Assembly (NCBI RefSeq): GCF_001899075.1
Contig: NZ_MKVA01000011.1
Location: 496,001-560,000, forward strand
Length of the DNA: 64,000 nucleotides
Reading direction: 5' to 3'
Origin: Devosia sp. 67-54
Lineage (GTDB): Bacteria > Pseudomonadota > Alphaproteobacteria > Rhizobiales > Devosiaceae
Shown: piece by piece, positions 17,772 through 25,494 of the stretch
Numbering within the stretch: position 1 is the stretch's first letter
How the letters are laid out: each line of letters opens with the position of its first letter
Notes under the pieces: generated by a model
What the model was told of the DNA's origin: nothing
What the model saw: only the letters and a program-made list of their open reading frames with translations
Databases searched by the model: none
Translations under genes and position numbers: made by a program

Positions 17772-18791
17772 GTGCAATCGCGTCCGCCGAGCCGGCTCGT
17801 CACCGAGATCAGCCTCGATGGCCCCGGCAAGCGCCACGGCTATGTGCGCGTGCCGCTGTCGTCGCATGAATCGGCATATGGCTTTGTGCCGGTGCCGGTG
17901 GTGGTGATCTCGGGAGCACCTGGGCCGACGACGGTGCTCACCGCCGGCAACCACGGCGACGAGTACGAGGGCGAGGTGGCGTTGGCGGAGCTGGCGCGAT
18001 CGCTCGATCCGGCCGAGCTCACCGGCCGGCTGATCATCATGCCGACGCTAAACCAGCCGGCGGCAGTTAGGGCGCGACGCACCTCGCCGATCGACGGCGG
18101 CAATCTCAACCGTTCATTCCCCGGCGACGCTGCCGGCAACGTGACGCAGCAGATTGCCTACTACGTTGAAGAGAACATCATTCCATTATGCGATGCCGTT
18201 TGCGACATGCATTCGGGCGGTAGCTCGCTGCACTACGTACCATCAACGGTGATCGCTCGCTGGGCCGACGTGGATAAGTACAAGAAGTCCCTGGCGATGG
18301 TGCGCGCCTTCGGTACCCCCGCTGCCTACGTGCTCGATCAGCCCGACGACACCAACAACACGCTGTTGGGCGCCGCGGGGCGCAAGGGCAAACTGTTCAT
18401 CGGCACCGAGCTTGGCGGCTCAGGCGCGCTCAGCCGCGAGACCATCCGGATCGCGCGCGACGGCCTGCGTGGACTGCTGACCCACCTCGGTCACTTCACC
18501 GGCAAGCAGCAGGGCAAGGGCGCCGGCTTCGACACCCGCATCCTCGATCTTCGCGGCCCCGAATACTACGTCTACGCCGATGACGATGGCGTCTACGAGC
18601 CACTGGCCGAGCTCGGCGACGAGGTGGTCGCCGGCCAGCCGGCGGCGCGCGTGCACGTGCCCGAGAAGCCCTGGGTCGAGCCGCTGACGCTCAGCTTCGC
18701 GCTCTCTGGCATGGTGCTCTGCAAGCGCGCGCCGGCGCGGATACGGCGCGGCGACTGCCTGTTCCACATCGGCACGGACGTGGTCGCCTGA
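17772..18791 (+). CDS. Succinylglutamate desuccinylase/aspartoacylase family deacylase (DoeB-like)
   Basis: A 339-residue zinc carboxypeptidase-fold deacylase. The zinc ligands are H61 and E64 in GNHGDEYEGE and H147 in DMHSGG, with the family arginine motif NLNRSFPG at 111-118. In length and motif layout it resembles DoeB, which removes acetate from N-acetyl-diaminobutyrate in ectoine breakdown, but no ectoine hydrolase is seen here, so I do not assign that reaction. GTG 17772 is chosen because AGGAGAG lies seven bases upstream. It follows the PLP enzyme by 11 bases and overlaps the next start by one base. Confidence 0.82.
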   Translation: MQSRPPSRLVTEISLDGPGKRHGYVRVPLSSHESAYGFVPVPVVVISGAPGPTTVLTAGNHGDEYEGEVALAELARSLDPAELTGRLIIMPTLNQPAAVRARRTSPIDGGNLNRSFPGDAAGNVTQQIAYYVEENIIPLCDAVCDMHSGGSSLHYVPSTVIARWADVDKYKKSLAMVRAFGTPAAYVLDQPDDTNNTLLGAAGRKGKLFIGTELGGSGALSRETIRIARDGLRGLLTHLGHFTGKQQGKGAGFDTRILDLRGPEYYVYADDDGVYEPLAELGDEVVAGQPAARVHVPEKPWVEPLTLSFALSGMVLCKRAPARIRRGDCLFHIGTDVVA

Positions 18792-19528
18792 TGCGGATCG
18801 CCGAGCGCCTGCATCTGGTGATGAGCGGCGGCCTCGGCATGGATCTGACCGATCCGCTCGATTGCAACGTCTATCTGGTCGGCGCCAGCACGGGTTGGCT
18901 TCTGTTCGACGCCGGCGCCGGCCGCAGCGTCGACGCGGCACTAGAGGCAATGCCCGCGGAGGGCATCGATCCGGCCAGCATCACCACCCTGTTCCTCACT
19001 CACGGCCACGCCGATCATTCGGCGGGCGCGGCCCGGATGCGCGAGCGGCTCGGGCTCAAGGTCATCGCCGGAGCGGCCACGGCGGCAATGGTGGCGAGCG
19101 GCGACGAGGATGCGATCAGCCTCACCGCGGCGCGCGAGGCCGGTGGGTATCCGGCCGACTATGCGTATCGCGCGTGCCCTGTTGGCCAGATCATTGCGGA
19201 TGGCGACACGCAGCGCATCGGCGACACCAGGGTCACCGCTATCGCCACGCCCGGCCACAGCCACGATCACCTGGCGTTCCTCATCGAGCAGCCTGGCCGC
19301 AGGGTGCTGGTCGCGGGCGACGCGCTGTTCCACGGCGGTCGGGTAGGAGTGCAGAACGTCTACGATTGCAGCGTGCCCGAGATCTGCCGTTCGGTGCGAC
19401 GGCTCGCTGGCTTCGACTACGAGATCTTCCTGCCGGGGCACGGGCCGTTCTCGCTGCGCGATGGCCGCCGTCACGCCGATGCGGCGATGGAGCATGTGCG
19501 GCGCAACGCCTGTCCGCCGTCGATCTAG
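18791..19528 (+). CDS. MBL-fold metallo-hydrolase
   Basis: A 245-residue metallo-beta-lactamase-fold protein. The metal motif THGHADH (70-76) is complete, a further His is in ATPGHSHDH, and the later ligands lie in VAGDALFHGG (Asp) and PGHGP (His). It has the general hydrolase look of glyoxalase II or quorum-lactonase relatives, so a thioester or lactone is a possible substrate. Its ATG overlaps the deacylase stop (TGATG), so the two are translated together. Confidence 0.85.
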   Translation: MRIAERLHLVMSGGLGMDLTDPLDCNVYLVGASTGWLLFDAGAGRSVDAALEAMPAEGIDPASITTLFLTHGHADHSAGAARMRERLGLKVIAGAATAAMVASGDEDAISLTAAREAGGYPADYAYRACPVGQIIADGDTQRIGDTRVTAIATPGHSHDHLAFLIEQPGRRVLVAGDALFHGGRVGVQNVYDCSVPEICRSVRRLAGFDYEIFLPGHGPFSLRDGRRHADAAMEHVRRNACPPSI

Positions 19529-20547
19529 AGGTAGGGCTGGTAGCCGAACTCGCCGCTGCGGGCGAACAGCCCCGGTAGCCCGCCGGTGTGCACGAACACG
19601 ACGCTGTCGTGCTGTTGGAAATCGCCCCGACGGATCGCCGCGATCATCCCGGCCGCGCCTTTGCCGGTGTAGGTCGGCTCGAGCAGGATGCCTTCTGTGC
19701 GGGCGAAGAGCTCTATCGCTTCCTTGACCGGGGCGGCGATCGGCGAGGTCGTCGCGTGGTAGCTCGCATCGATGCCGAAATCCGTGTCCGAGATGCGGCG
19801 GTCGACGCCGAGCATCGCGGCGCATTTGTTGGCGTAGTCGAGCACGTGCCGCAACACGTCGTCGCGGGACGAGCCCACCGAGACGCCGGTGATCCCGAAG
19901 CTCGCGCCGTGTGCGCGGCAGCCGAGCACCAGGCCGGCGGTGGTTGGGCCGGCTCCGGTGGCGATGAACACGTGCTTGGGCTTGAGCTGCATGGCCTCGA
20001 ACTGGCAGAGCAGTTCCTCGGCGCCAGCGACGTAGGACGCCGTTCCGATCGTGCCAGTGCGTTCCGGGTGATAGATCATGAATGGCTTGTAGCCGCGGCG
20101 CGCCGCGTCGTCGCAGAGCCGCTGTAAGACGTCTTTGATCGCGGGATCGAGCCGTTCGGGGATCGGCGTGGTATGCACTTCGGCGCCGAGCAGTTCGAAC
20201 AGGAAGCGGTTGCCAACCATCGCCGTCGGCGTGGTCACTGCATGCAGCAGCAGGATCGGCTTCATGCCGAGCTTGTTGGCGCCGGCCGCGAGCTCACGCA
20301 GTTTGTTGGATTGTTCGCCCGCCATGGCAACGACCGCTGTTGCGCCTTCGGCCTTGGCCTGGCCCAGCACGAATTCGAAGATGCGCGTCTTGCTGCCGCC
20401 CACCGACAGGCCCGAGAGGTCGTCGCGCTTGATGTAGATATTTGGCCCGCCCAGCGCCTTGCTCAGGTTCGGCGCGGCTTCGAGCGGCGTCGGGAAGTTG
20501 CCGAGCTCGGCGCGGGGCAGTCTTGCAGTGAGCGAGGTCGAGGACAT
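19525..20547 (-). CDS. D-cysteine desulfhydrase/ACC deaminase family PLP enzyme
   Basis: A 340-residue fold-type II PLP enzyme. The Schiff-base lysine is K53 in LSVGGSKTR after IKRDDL, followed by AMAGEQSNKLRELA; the phosphate loop is ATGAGPTTAGL, and HTGGLPGLF closes the protein. These are the marks of the DcyD/AcdS group. Members eliminate H2S or ammonia from D-cysteine, ACC or related D-amino acids. It lies five bases after the RidA-like gene, so its enamine product could be handled directly by that partner. The pair reads away from the R1 operators at 21128-21164. Confidence 0.85.
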   Translation of the reverse strand: MSSTSLTARLPRAELGNFPTPLEAAPNLSKALGGPNIYIKRDDLSGLSVGGSKTRIFEFVLGQAKAEGATAVVAMAGEQSNKLRELAAGANKLGMKPILLLHAVTTPTAMVGNRFLFELLGAEVHTTPIPERLDPAIKDVLQRLCDDAARRGYKPFMIYHPERTGTIGTASYVAGAEELLCQFEAMQLKPKHVFIATGAGPTTAGLVLGCRAHGASFGITGVSVGSSRDDVLRHVLDYANKCAAMLGVDRRISDTDFGIDASYHATTSPIAAPVKEAIELFARTEGILLEPTYTGKGAAGMIAAIRRGDFQQHDSVVFVHTGGLPGLFARSGEFGYQPYL

Positions 20548-20552
20548 GATGG

Positions 20553-21053
20553 CTAGCGTACCGCGATGACGGCTTCGATTTCGACAGTGATCAGACGCGG
20601 CAGGGAACCGACGCCCATGGCGGTGCGCGAATGCTGGCCGGCTTCGCCGAACACCTCGCAGAAGAGGTCGGAACAGCCGTCGATCACCGCCGAATGGTCG
20701 GCGAAATCGGCTGTGGCGTTGACCATGCCGAAAATCTTGACGACACGACGCACCCGCCTGAGATCGCCGAGCACATCGTGCATCACCGACAGGAGGTTCA
20801 GCCCGGTCAGGCGCGCGTGGCGATACGCCTCCTGCGCGCTTACCGCATCGCCAACCTTGCCGATATGCAACGTGCCATCCTCGCGTGTCGGCCCCTGGCC
20901 CGACAGGAAGACGATGTCGCCATCCTGGACGGCGGTGCGGAAGTTTGCGATCGGCGTCGGGGGAGGGGGCAGTTCCAGCCCAAGCGCGGCCAAACGCTGG
21001 TAGGGATCCGGGTCCCGGTGTCGATCGTCGGCCTGGGGCGTCAAGGGCTTCAT
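20553..21053 (-). CDS. RidA-like protein (YjgF family)
   Basis: A 166-residue member of the RidA superfamily, longer at the N terminus than the archetype. It shows VFLSGQGPTREDG near the start of the domain and the C-terminal AMGVGSLPRLITVEIEAV, which keeps the Arg and Glu used for enamine binding. ATG 21053 is chosen because upstream sequence in frame covers the operator pair and has no coding character. It is first in a two-gene operon with the PLP lyase at 19525 and sits directly downstream of tandem R1 operators. Confidence 0.85.
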   Translation of the reverse strand: MKPLTPQADDRHRDPDPYQRLAALGLELPPPPTPIANFRTAVQDGDIVFLSGQGPTREDGTLHIGKVGDAVSAQEAYRHARLTGLNLLSVMHDVLGDLRRVRRVVKIFGMVNATADFADHSAVIDGCSDLFCEVFGEAGQHSRTAMGVGSLPRLITVEIEAVIAVR

Positions 21054-21127
21054 GATTAATCCAAAGTTTGGCAGAAGAGGCGAGATAGCCAGAAATGGCG
21101 ATTGCCTACGCTGCATCTTTAGCCACC

Positions 21128-21143
21128 TTGCATCCGGATGCAA
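21128..21143. promoter_or_regulatory. LacI-type operator R1, upstream of the RidA-lyase operon
   Basis: Perfect 16-bp palindrome TTGCATCCGGATGCAA, 75 bases upstream of the RidA-like start at 21053. First of a tandem pair. Confidence 0.8.
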
Positions 21144-21150
21144 CATGTTC

Positions 21151-21164
21151 TGCATCCGGATGCA
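21151..21164. promoter_or_regulatory. LacI-type operator R1, second copy of the pair
   Basis: Perfect 14-bp palindrome TGCATCCGGATGCA, centred 22 bp from the previous copy. On the other side lies the truncated amidotransferase gene, so the pair may once have controlled a divergent promoter. Confidence 0.78.
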
Positions 21165-21225
21165 ATATTTCGAAAGGCGGCGTTGTGTCGAGGAACAAGG
21201 CTGTCCTACCCGCTGGCGAAATGGC

Positions 21226-21825
21226 ACCAAGGTCAACGGCGCTGAGCAATTCATCGCCGCCTTGAACGAGGGCGGGTACGCGGTGACGCAACTCTCGGTG
21301 GACGAGCGTGGCGAGCACTTCCCGCTCAGCATAGCAGAGATGGTCCGCTATGACGCTCTCGTTCTTTCCGACGTCGGGGCGCTCTCCCTGCTCCTGACGC
21401 CGAGTGCGCGAGGGGGACACCTAGGCACCGATCGCCTGCAGATGTTGAGCGACTGGGTGGCGACCGGCGGCGGCCTTGTCATGGCCGGCGGCTATATGAG
21501 CTTCCAGGGCATGGAAGGATTGGCCCGCTATTTCGAGACGCCGATAGACGACTGTCTTCCGGTCGGGTGCCGCCCAAACTCGGATGGCCTCGAAGCGCCA
21601 GCCGGCCTCGTGCCGTTGGTCCTCAAGCCCCACCATCCCGTCCTCAGGGGCATCGGAACCAGCTGGCCTTCTCTACTCGGGATGAACAAGACCGAGTATC
21701 GAAATGGCGTCAGCGATTTTCAGATCATCGCCGAATGCACGCATCTAGCCCGAGGGTCCCGAGGTGCGGGGCAAGATTCGGTACTATTCGCGCTTCCAGA
21801 GCCTTCGACTCTGGTCCGAGAATGA
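21226..21825 (+). pseudogene. Glutamine-amidotransferase-like protein, truncated at both ends
   Basis: The frame reads VNGAEQFIAALNEGGYAV, then YDALVLSDVGA, TGGGLVMAGGYMSF and HPVLRGIGTSWP, the order found in an uncharacterised class I amidotransferase-like family. Members normally have about 35 further residues at the N terminus and a C-terminal section after the last motif. Here the upstream in-frame sequence is non-coding and crosses the R1 operator pair, while past about 21745 the recognisable fold gives way to unrelated sequence before the stop. I read it as the remains of a gene once divergent from the RidA-lyase operon. A short living protein cannot be excluded. Confidence 0.6.
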
Positions 21826-22274
21826 TGAGAAGGGCACGGCGACGTCACAAACACCCTACGAGTGGACTGTTGGCCAAGACACCGGGGCGGCTGCTGCAGC
21901 GCGCTCCCTCTCGACGGCGACAACTGAGACAGGTTCGCAGCAGACTATAGGCATCGCCATTCCTTCCTCAGGCTTGTGTCCCTAGGAACTCCAGCAAGTC
22001 AGGCGTCTTTGCTTCATGGCTGTTCCGCAAACTGCTATTATGGAGCTATGGAAACATGCTCGGACACCCCCGCCTGACCCGTCAGGTCTTCCGGTACCGT
22101 GCCGCCATCGCTGCGGACATCACGAGCCTCGCTATGACGACATCTATCTGGCCTCGAAGGGCCGCGACACGAGGCCTCATGAAGAGCAACTCAAAGCATT
22201 CCTGTCTGGGAAGCCGTTCCAATCACGCTGGAATCGGTCCCGCGGCGTGAAATTTACGATGTCCCTTCGACGAC
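21826..22274. other. Gene-poor scar between regions B and C
   Basis: About 450 bases with no supported gene. Short open frames occur (21764-21985 and 22016-22327), but neither has a convincing ribosome site or recognisable family. Base composition looks less GC-rich than the neighbours. It may be what remains of a rearrangement or lost mobile DNA; no terminal repeats are visible. Confidence 0.45.
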
Positions 22275-23156
22275 CTAGCCGCTGGATGCCATCGAGCTGG
22301 CGGACGGCGTTGCTTGCGAAGTGGTGAAGCCGCACTGCTTCTGTTCCATCGCGATCTGCTGGGTGATGCGCGTGGCGTTCTCGGCATAGGCCTGTGTCAC
22401 CGAGCCGCTGTGGACGGTCTTGTCCTTGAGCGGACTGACTTCGGCACAGAGGTGGAAGACGTGCTCGATATCGGACTTGGTCTGTCCGGCCGCAGGCGCG
22501 ATCCAGTAGACGACGTCCTGGCCATTGGGGTGGTCGGCGTCCTTGGTCGCATCGGCAATGGTGCTGGTGTCGTTGGCGATCGCCTGCGCCTGCGCGGCAA
22601 CCTCGGGCGAGCAGTCCGTCGTCGGCTGGTTCGCCTTGATCTCCGCCGCGCACTTGTCCATGTCCTGCGTATACTGCTCGACCGATGGCGGCTGGAAGTT
22701 GATGCCGAGCACGGTCGCGAGCACCAGCAGCACCGCGCCGACGCTGCCGCCGACCTGCTTGGTGCGCGGATCCATGTTCTTGTCGGTAAAGATCAGGACG
22801 AGGAGTGGCAGGAAGGCGATGACGCTGATGATCGCGCCGAGCTGATTCTGGAAGAAGAAGCGCGCGGTGTCGGAGGCACGGGCCGGATCGCGGCGGTTGG
22901 CCGCCTTCCAGAAGAGGTTGCCGGCGATGGCGAACACCGCAATGCCGATCAGCAGACCCAGCAGCAGCGGCTGGCCGCCCTGGTCGAAGGCGCGATGGTA
23001 GATCAGCCACACGCCGTAGCATTCGCCGGCGATGGCGATGATCCAGGCGATGGCGGCAAAGAGGCGAAAATTGCCGGCGGAGGATTTCTGCGACTGCGAC
23101 GCCTGCCAGTCCTTGGTGACGTCCTGAGCGGGTGCGGTGGGCTTCTTGTCGGCCAT
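22275..23156 (-). CDS. Hypothetical four-helix membrane protein
   Basis: A 293-residue protein I do not recognise. After a polar N terminus (MADKKPTAPAQD) come four hydrophobic helices: about 30-52 (LFAAIAWIIAIAGECYG), 60-80 (LLLGLLIGIAVFAIAGNLF), 98-116 (LGAIISVIAFLPLLVLIF) and 127-145 (VGAVLLVLATVLG). A soluble C-terminal half follows with four cysteines (DKCAAE, TDCSPE, HLCAEV, KQCGF) and a Ser/Ala-rich end. The cysteines could form disulfides if this half is periplasmic. ATG 23156 is the likely start. The YidB-like gene lies 10 bases upstream, suggesting co-transcription. Confidence 0.7.
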   Translation of the reverse strand: MADKKPTAPAQDVTKDWQASQSQKSSAGNFRLFAAIAWIIAIAGECYGVWLIYHRAFDQGGQPLLLGLLIGIAVFAIAGNLFWKAANRRDPARASDTARFFFQNQLGAIISVIAFLPLLVLIFTDKNMDPRTKQVGGSVGAVLLVLATVLGINFQPPSVEQYTQDMDKCAAEIKANQPTTDCSPEVAAQAQAIANDTSTIADATKDADHPNGQDVVYWIAPAAGQTKSDIEHVFHLCAEVSPLKDKTVHSGSVTQAYAENATRITQQIAMEQKQCGFTTSQATPSASSMASSG

Positions 23157-23166
23157 GTCGTGCGTC

Positions 23167-23505
23167 CTATCGTTTCGCGCTGCCGGAAACCGCGCTGGGC
23201 AGGTGCTGCGCCAGAACCTCGGCGACGAGATTGGGCGGCACACCGAGCTTGCTGGCGATCTGCTGCAGATGTTCAGGCGCCAGGGCATTTTTGATTTCGT
23301 CGGCGGTGATGGGCGTATTGGGGCCCTCGCCCAGCCAGGAATTGACTTTGGCGCCGAGTCCGGCCTCGTTCAGCGTCTTCACCACGCCGTCGATGCCCCC
23401 CAGATGCGTGAGGGCGTCGTTCATCACCCCGCCAAGGCCGCCCGGATGCGACTTGATCGCATTCTCAACGACGCCAGCCAGTTCGTCAAAAAGTCCCATC
23501 GTCAT
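23167..23505 (-). CDS. YidB family protein (DUF937)
   Basis: A 112-residue small protein with a glycine-rich N-terminal half (GLFDELAGVVENAIKSHPGG) and the repeat-like helical C-terminal segment PITADEIKNALAPEHLQQIA then LPSAVSG. This pattern matches the YidB/DUF937 family of unknown function. A start at 23499 (MGLFDEL) is equally possible. It is followed closely by the membrane protein gene at 22275. Confidence 0.8.
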   Translation of the reverse strand: MTMGLFDELAGVVENAIKSHPGGLGGVMNDALTHLGGIDGVVKTLNEAGLGAKVNSWLGEGPNTPITADEIKNALAPEHLQQIASKLGVPPNLVAEVLAQHLPSAVSGSAKR

Positions 23506-23565
23506 TCACTCCGATCACGCCCCATCCGCTTGTTATCACGGCGGCGGCCCGGGGGGAATCGTAAC

Positions 23566-23691
23566 GTGAGCCTCGGGAAACTGCTGCACACCGTGCAGGC
23601 CGCCGCTCGGTTCTTGACCCGATCGGCCGTCTCGCCAACCGAAGCGATCGCCGCGTCGAAACTGGCGCGACAGGCTCGCGGCCGAAGATGA
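23566..23691 (+). CDS. Possible 41-residue small protein
   Basis: A short frame with GTG start eight bases after GGGGGGA, encoding MSLGKLLHTVQAAARFLTRS at its N terminus and a basic end (ARQARGRR). It lies alone in the gap between YidB (-) and the FmdE-like gene (-). It could be an amphipathic peptide or a chance frame. No family recognised. Confidence 0.22.
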   Translation: MSLGKLLHTVQAAARFLTRSAVSPTEAIAASKLARQARGRR

Positions 23692-23723
23692 CACGTTGGT
23701 TGCGTTCGGAGGCAGCGCCCTGC

Positions 23724-24281
23724 CTACGGCACAATGGCCGAGCGGACCATCATCGGTCCCCGCTGGTTGTCATCGCCGCACGGCTCGTAGACGTCACCTG
23801 CCGGCAGCGCAAGCAGGCGGTCGGCCATCTCCTGCTTGAGGACGGTGAGTCGAGCCTCTTCGTTCGCCGTGCGATCCGGCTTGCGGCCAAGCGCTATGAA
23901 CTCGTCGCGTACATGCCCGTCCCGAATCTGCAGTCGCACGACGCGATCGCGGTAGGTCAGCACGAACACATAGCGTGCCAGGGTCTCACCCCGCTCGGGC
24001 CGCTCGAGCGCCGGATCGACGACGAAGCGACCGTCGGTCACGGCGCGGGTCACCATCTCGAACGCATCGCGTCCGCCGGGACCCCGGAAGGCCGTCCGGA
24101 TGTCGATCTCGCGGCGCTCCGGCGGGGTGTCGGGGCTCAGCAGCGGCAGCGCCAGCTGCATCACCTGGAAGGCATGTGCTACGCCACCCGGAAAGCCGAA
24201 GCCGTGATAGTGCATCAAATCCGCATAGGTGAACGACATGGGCCGCCCGCCCTCGGCCACGACGATTGTTGCTTCGCTCAT
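23724..24281 (-). CDS. Uncharacterised protein, possibly FmdE-like
   Basis: A 185-residue cytosolic protein. Its N-terminal third has FTYADLMHYHGFGFPGGVAH, which recalls the HGHxCPG signature of FmdE-domain proteins but lacks the cysteine. The rest is rich in charged residues with no motif I know. It is the last of six genes read from the binding protein at 28388 and overlaps its upstream neighbour by four bases. Genes of this kind beside FecCD-type importers suggest handling of an imported metal or metal-chelate, which is inference only. Confidence 0.65.
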   Translation of the reverse strand: MSEATIVVAEGGRPMSFTYADLMHYHGFGFPGGVAHAFQVMQLALPLLSPDTPPERREIDIRTAFRGPGGRDAFEMVTRAVTDGRFVVDPALERPERGETLARYVFVLTYRDRVVRLQIRDGHVRDEFIALGRKPDRTANEEARLTVLKQEMADRLLALPAGDVYEPCGDDNQRGPMMVRSAIVP

Positions 24282-24898
24282 GAGTGTTCCTTGCGATCGA
24301 GCTCTTCACGCATCCAGGGCAGGAAGCCATCGAGGAAGCGCGTGGTCGCCGGCATGAAATGGCTGCCGTGGTGGAAGAAGGGATCGAGACTGGTGATCAC
24401 CATGCGGCCCTCTGTCGTCACCTCGTCGACGTAAAGGATCGGCTTGCCCTCGCCATTGACGGCCAGCACCTCGGCTCCATCGGGAACATCGAACCAGCCG
24501 TGCAGGTGCCAGGTGAGGTCGCGCTGCGCGAGACGCCGGAACAGCGGGTGTTCGGGTCGCGCGATGCGCACGCCGAGATCGGCGCCCGGCTCCAGCCACC
24601 ACCACCAATTGGTCGGCTGCGGGGTGAAGCTTATGCCGGGAAGGAACGCGCTGAACTCGTTCTCGCCGGTGACGACAAGCGTGCCGCCCTGATCGAGATA
24701 GGCTCGCAGCAGGTCCCGGTGCGGCGCCAGGCGATCGTCCGGCGTCCGGCACGGAATAAGAACGACGTTGCAGTCCGACAGCACGACATCGGCGAGCTGC
24801 TCGGGCCGCGCCAGCCGGTCGAAATAGCCGGCATAGCGTGGCGTCTCGAAGCTCTGGATGTGGTAGTAGGCGCCAGGATGCACAGCGAGAACGCTCAT
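24278..24898 (-). CDS. Uncharacterised protein, amidotransferase/DUF4159-like fold
   Basis: A 206-residue protein with LLRAYLDQGGTLVVTGEN near residues 75-95, a segment usual in class I amidotransferase-like and ThuA-like folds, and SLDPFFHHGSHFMPATTRFL near the C terminus. Many Trp and His residues are present (NWWWWLEPG), but no cysteine nucleophile is evident. The next gene upstream encodes a related protein, and starts and stops overlap by four bases on both sides, so the three accessory proteins are made together. Confidence 0.65.
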   Translation of the reverse strand: MSVLAVHPGAYYHIQSFETPRYAGYFDRLARPEQLADVVLSDCNVVLIPCRTPDDRLAPHRDLLRAYLDQGGTLVVTGENEFSAFLPGISFTPQPTNWWWWLEPGADLGVRIARPEHPLFRRLAQRDLTWHLHGWFDVPDGAEVLAVNGEGKPILYVDEVTTEGRMVITSLDPFFHHGSHFMPATTRFLDGFLPWMREELDRKEHS

Positions 24899-25494
24899 AG
24901 CCTGCCTCCCGTCCAGGCGATGGTGCGATAAACCAGCAGGTCCTTGAGCTCCGCGTCGTCGCCGCAGCCCCAGAATTCGTTGCCGGCGTGGACGAGCATC
25001 TCGCCGCCGGTCGGCAGCCGCCAGTGCCAGTCGATCGGCAGATGGCCGGGGCCGAGGCCGTTGATCGCGGTGGCGCCCGGCGGCATCGGGTTGTGGCCGC
25101 GGCCGTAGAACCCGGCGACGCCGCGGTTCTTCGCCAGGAGCTGCTGGTCGATGCCGGCAAAGATCGGATGCTCGCCCAGCCGCGTCAGCGCCAGATCTTC
25201 GCGCTTGGGCGCGAGCAGTGGCATGTAGACAGCAAGGCCGGGCAGGAATGGCCTGAGGATGTGGCCGTTGAACACCCAACGGCCGCCGCGGGCGAGCAGG
25301 CGCTGCACCGGCACGGCGTAAGCGAGCCAGCCGATCTGGTCGAGATGCGTGGTGGTGATCAGGCCATCCGCCGCCTCGATCTGATCCGGCGTCAGCTCGC
25401 GCTCGCGCACTATGGCGACATCTCCGGCCTGTGCCGCCCTGGCGACGCCTGCGCCGGGCCCGCCCGAATGCGACTGGATATAGAGGATGCTCAT
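24895..25494 (-). CDS. Uncharacterised protein related to its downstream neighbour
   Basis: A 199-residue protein beginning MSILYIQSHSGGPGAGVARA. It has a Rossmann-like sequence of strands (GDVAIVRERELT, DGLITTTHLDQIG) and LLARGGRWVFNGHILRPFLP, which again resembles an amidotransferase-like fold, followed by GHNPMPPGATAINGLGPGH and ELKDLLVYRTIAWTGG. No known catalytic triad. ATG overlaps the ATPase stop by four bases. The pair with 24278-24898 may form a heterodimer that processes or delivers the imported ligand. Confidence 0.65.
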   Translation of the reverse strand: MSILYIQSHSGGPGAGVARAAQAGDVAIVRERELTPDQIEAADGLITTTHLDQIGWLAYAVPVQRLLARGGRWVFNGHILRPFLPGLAVYMPLLAPKREDLALTRLGEHPIFAGIDQQLLAKNRGVAGFYGRGHNPMPPGATAINGLGPGHLPIDWHWRLPTGGEMLVHAGNEFWGCGDDAELKDLLVYRTIAWTGGRL

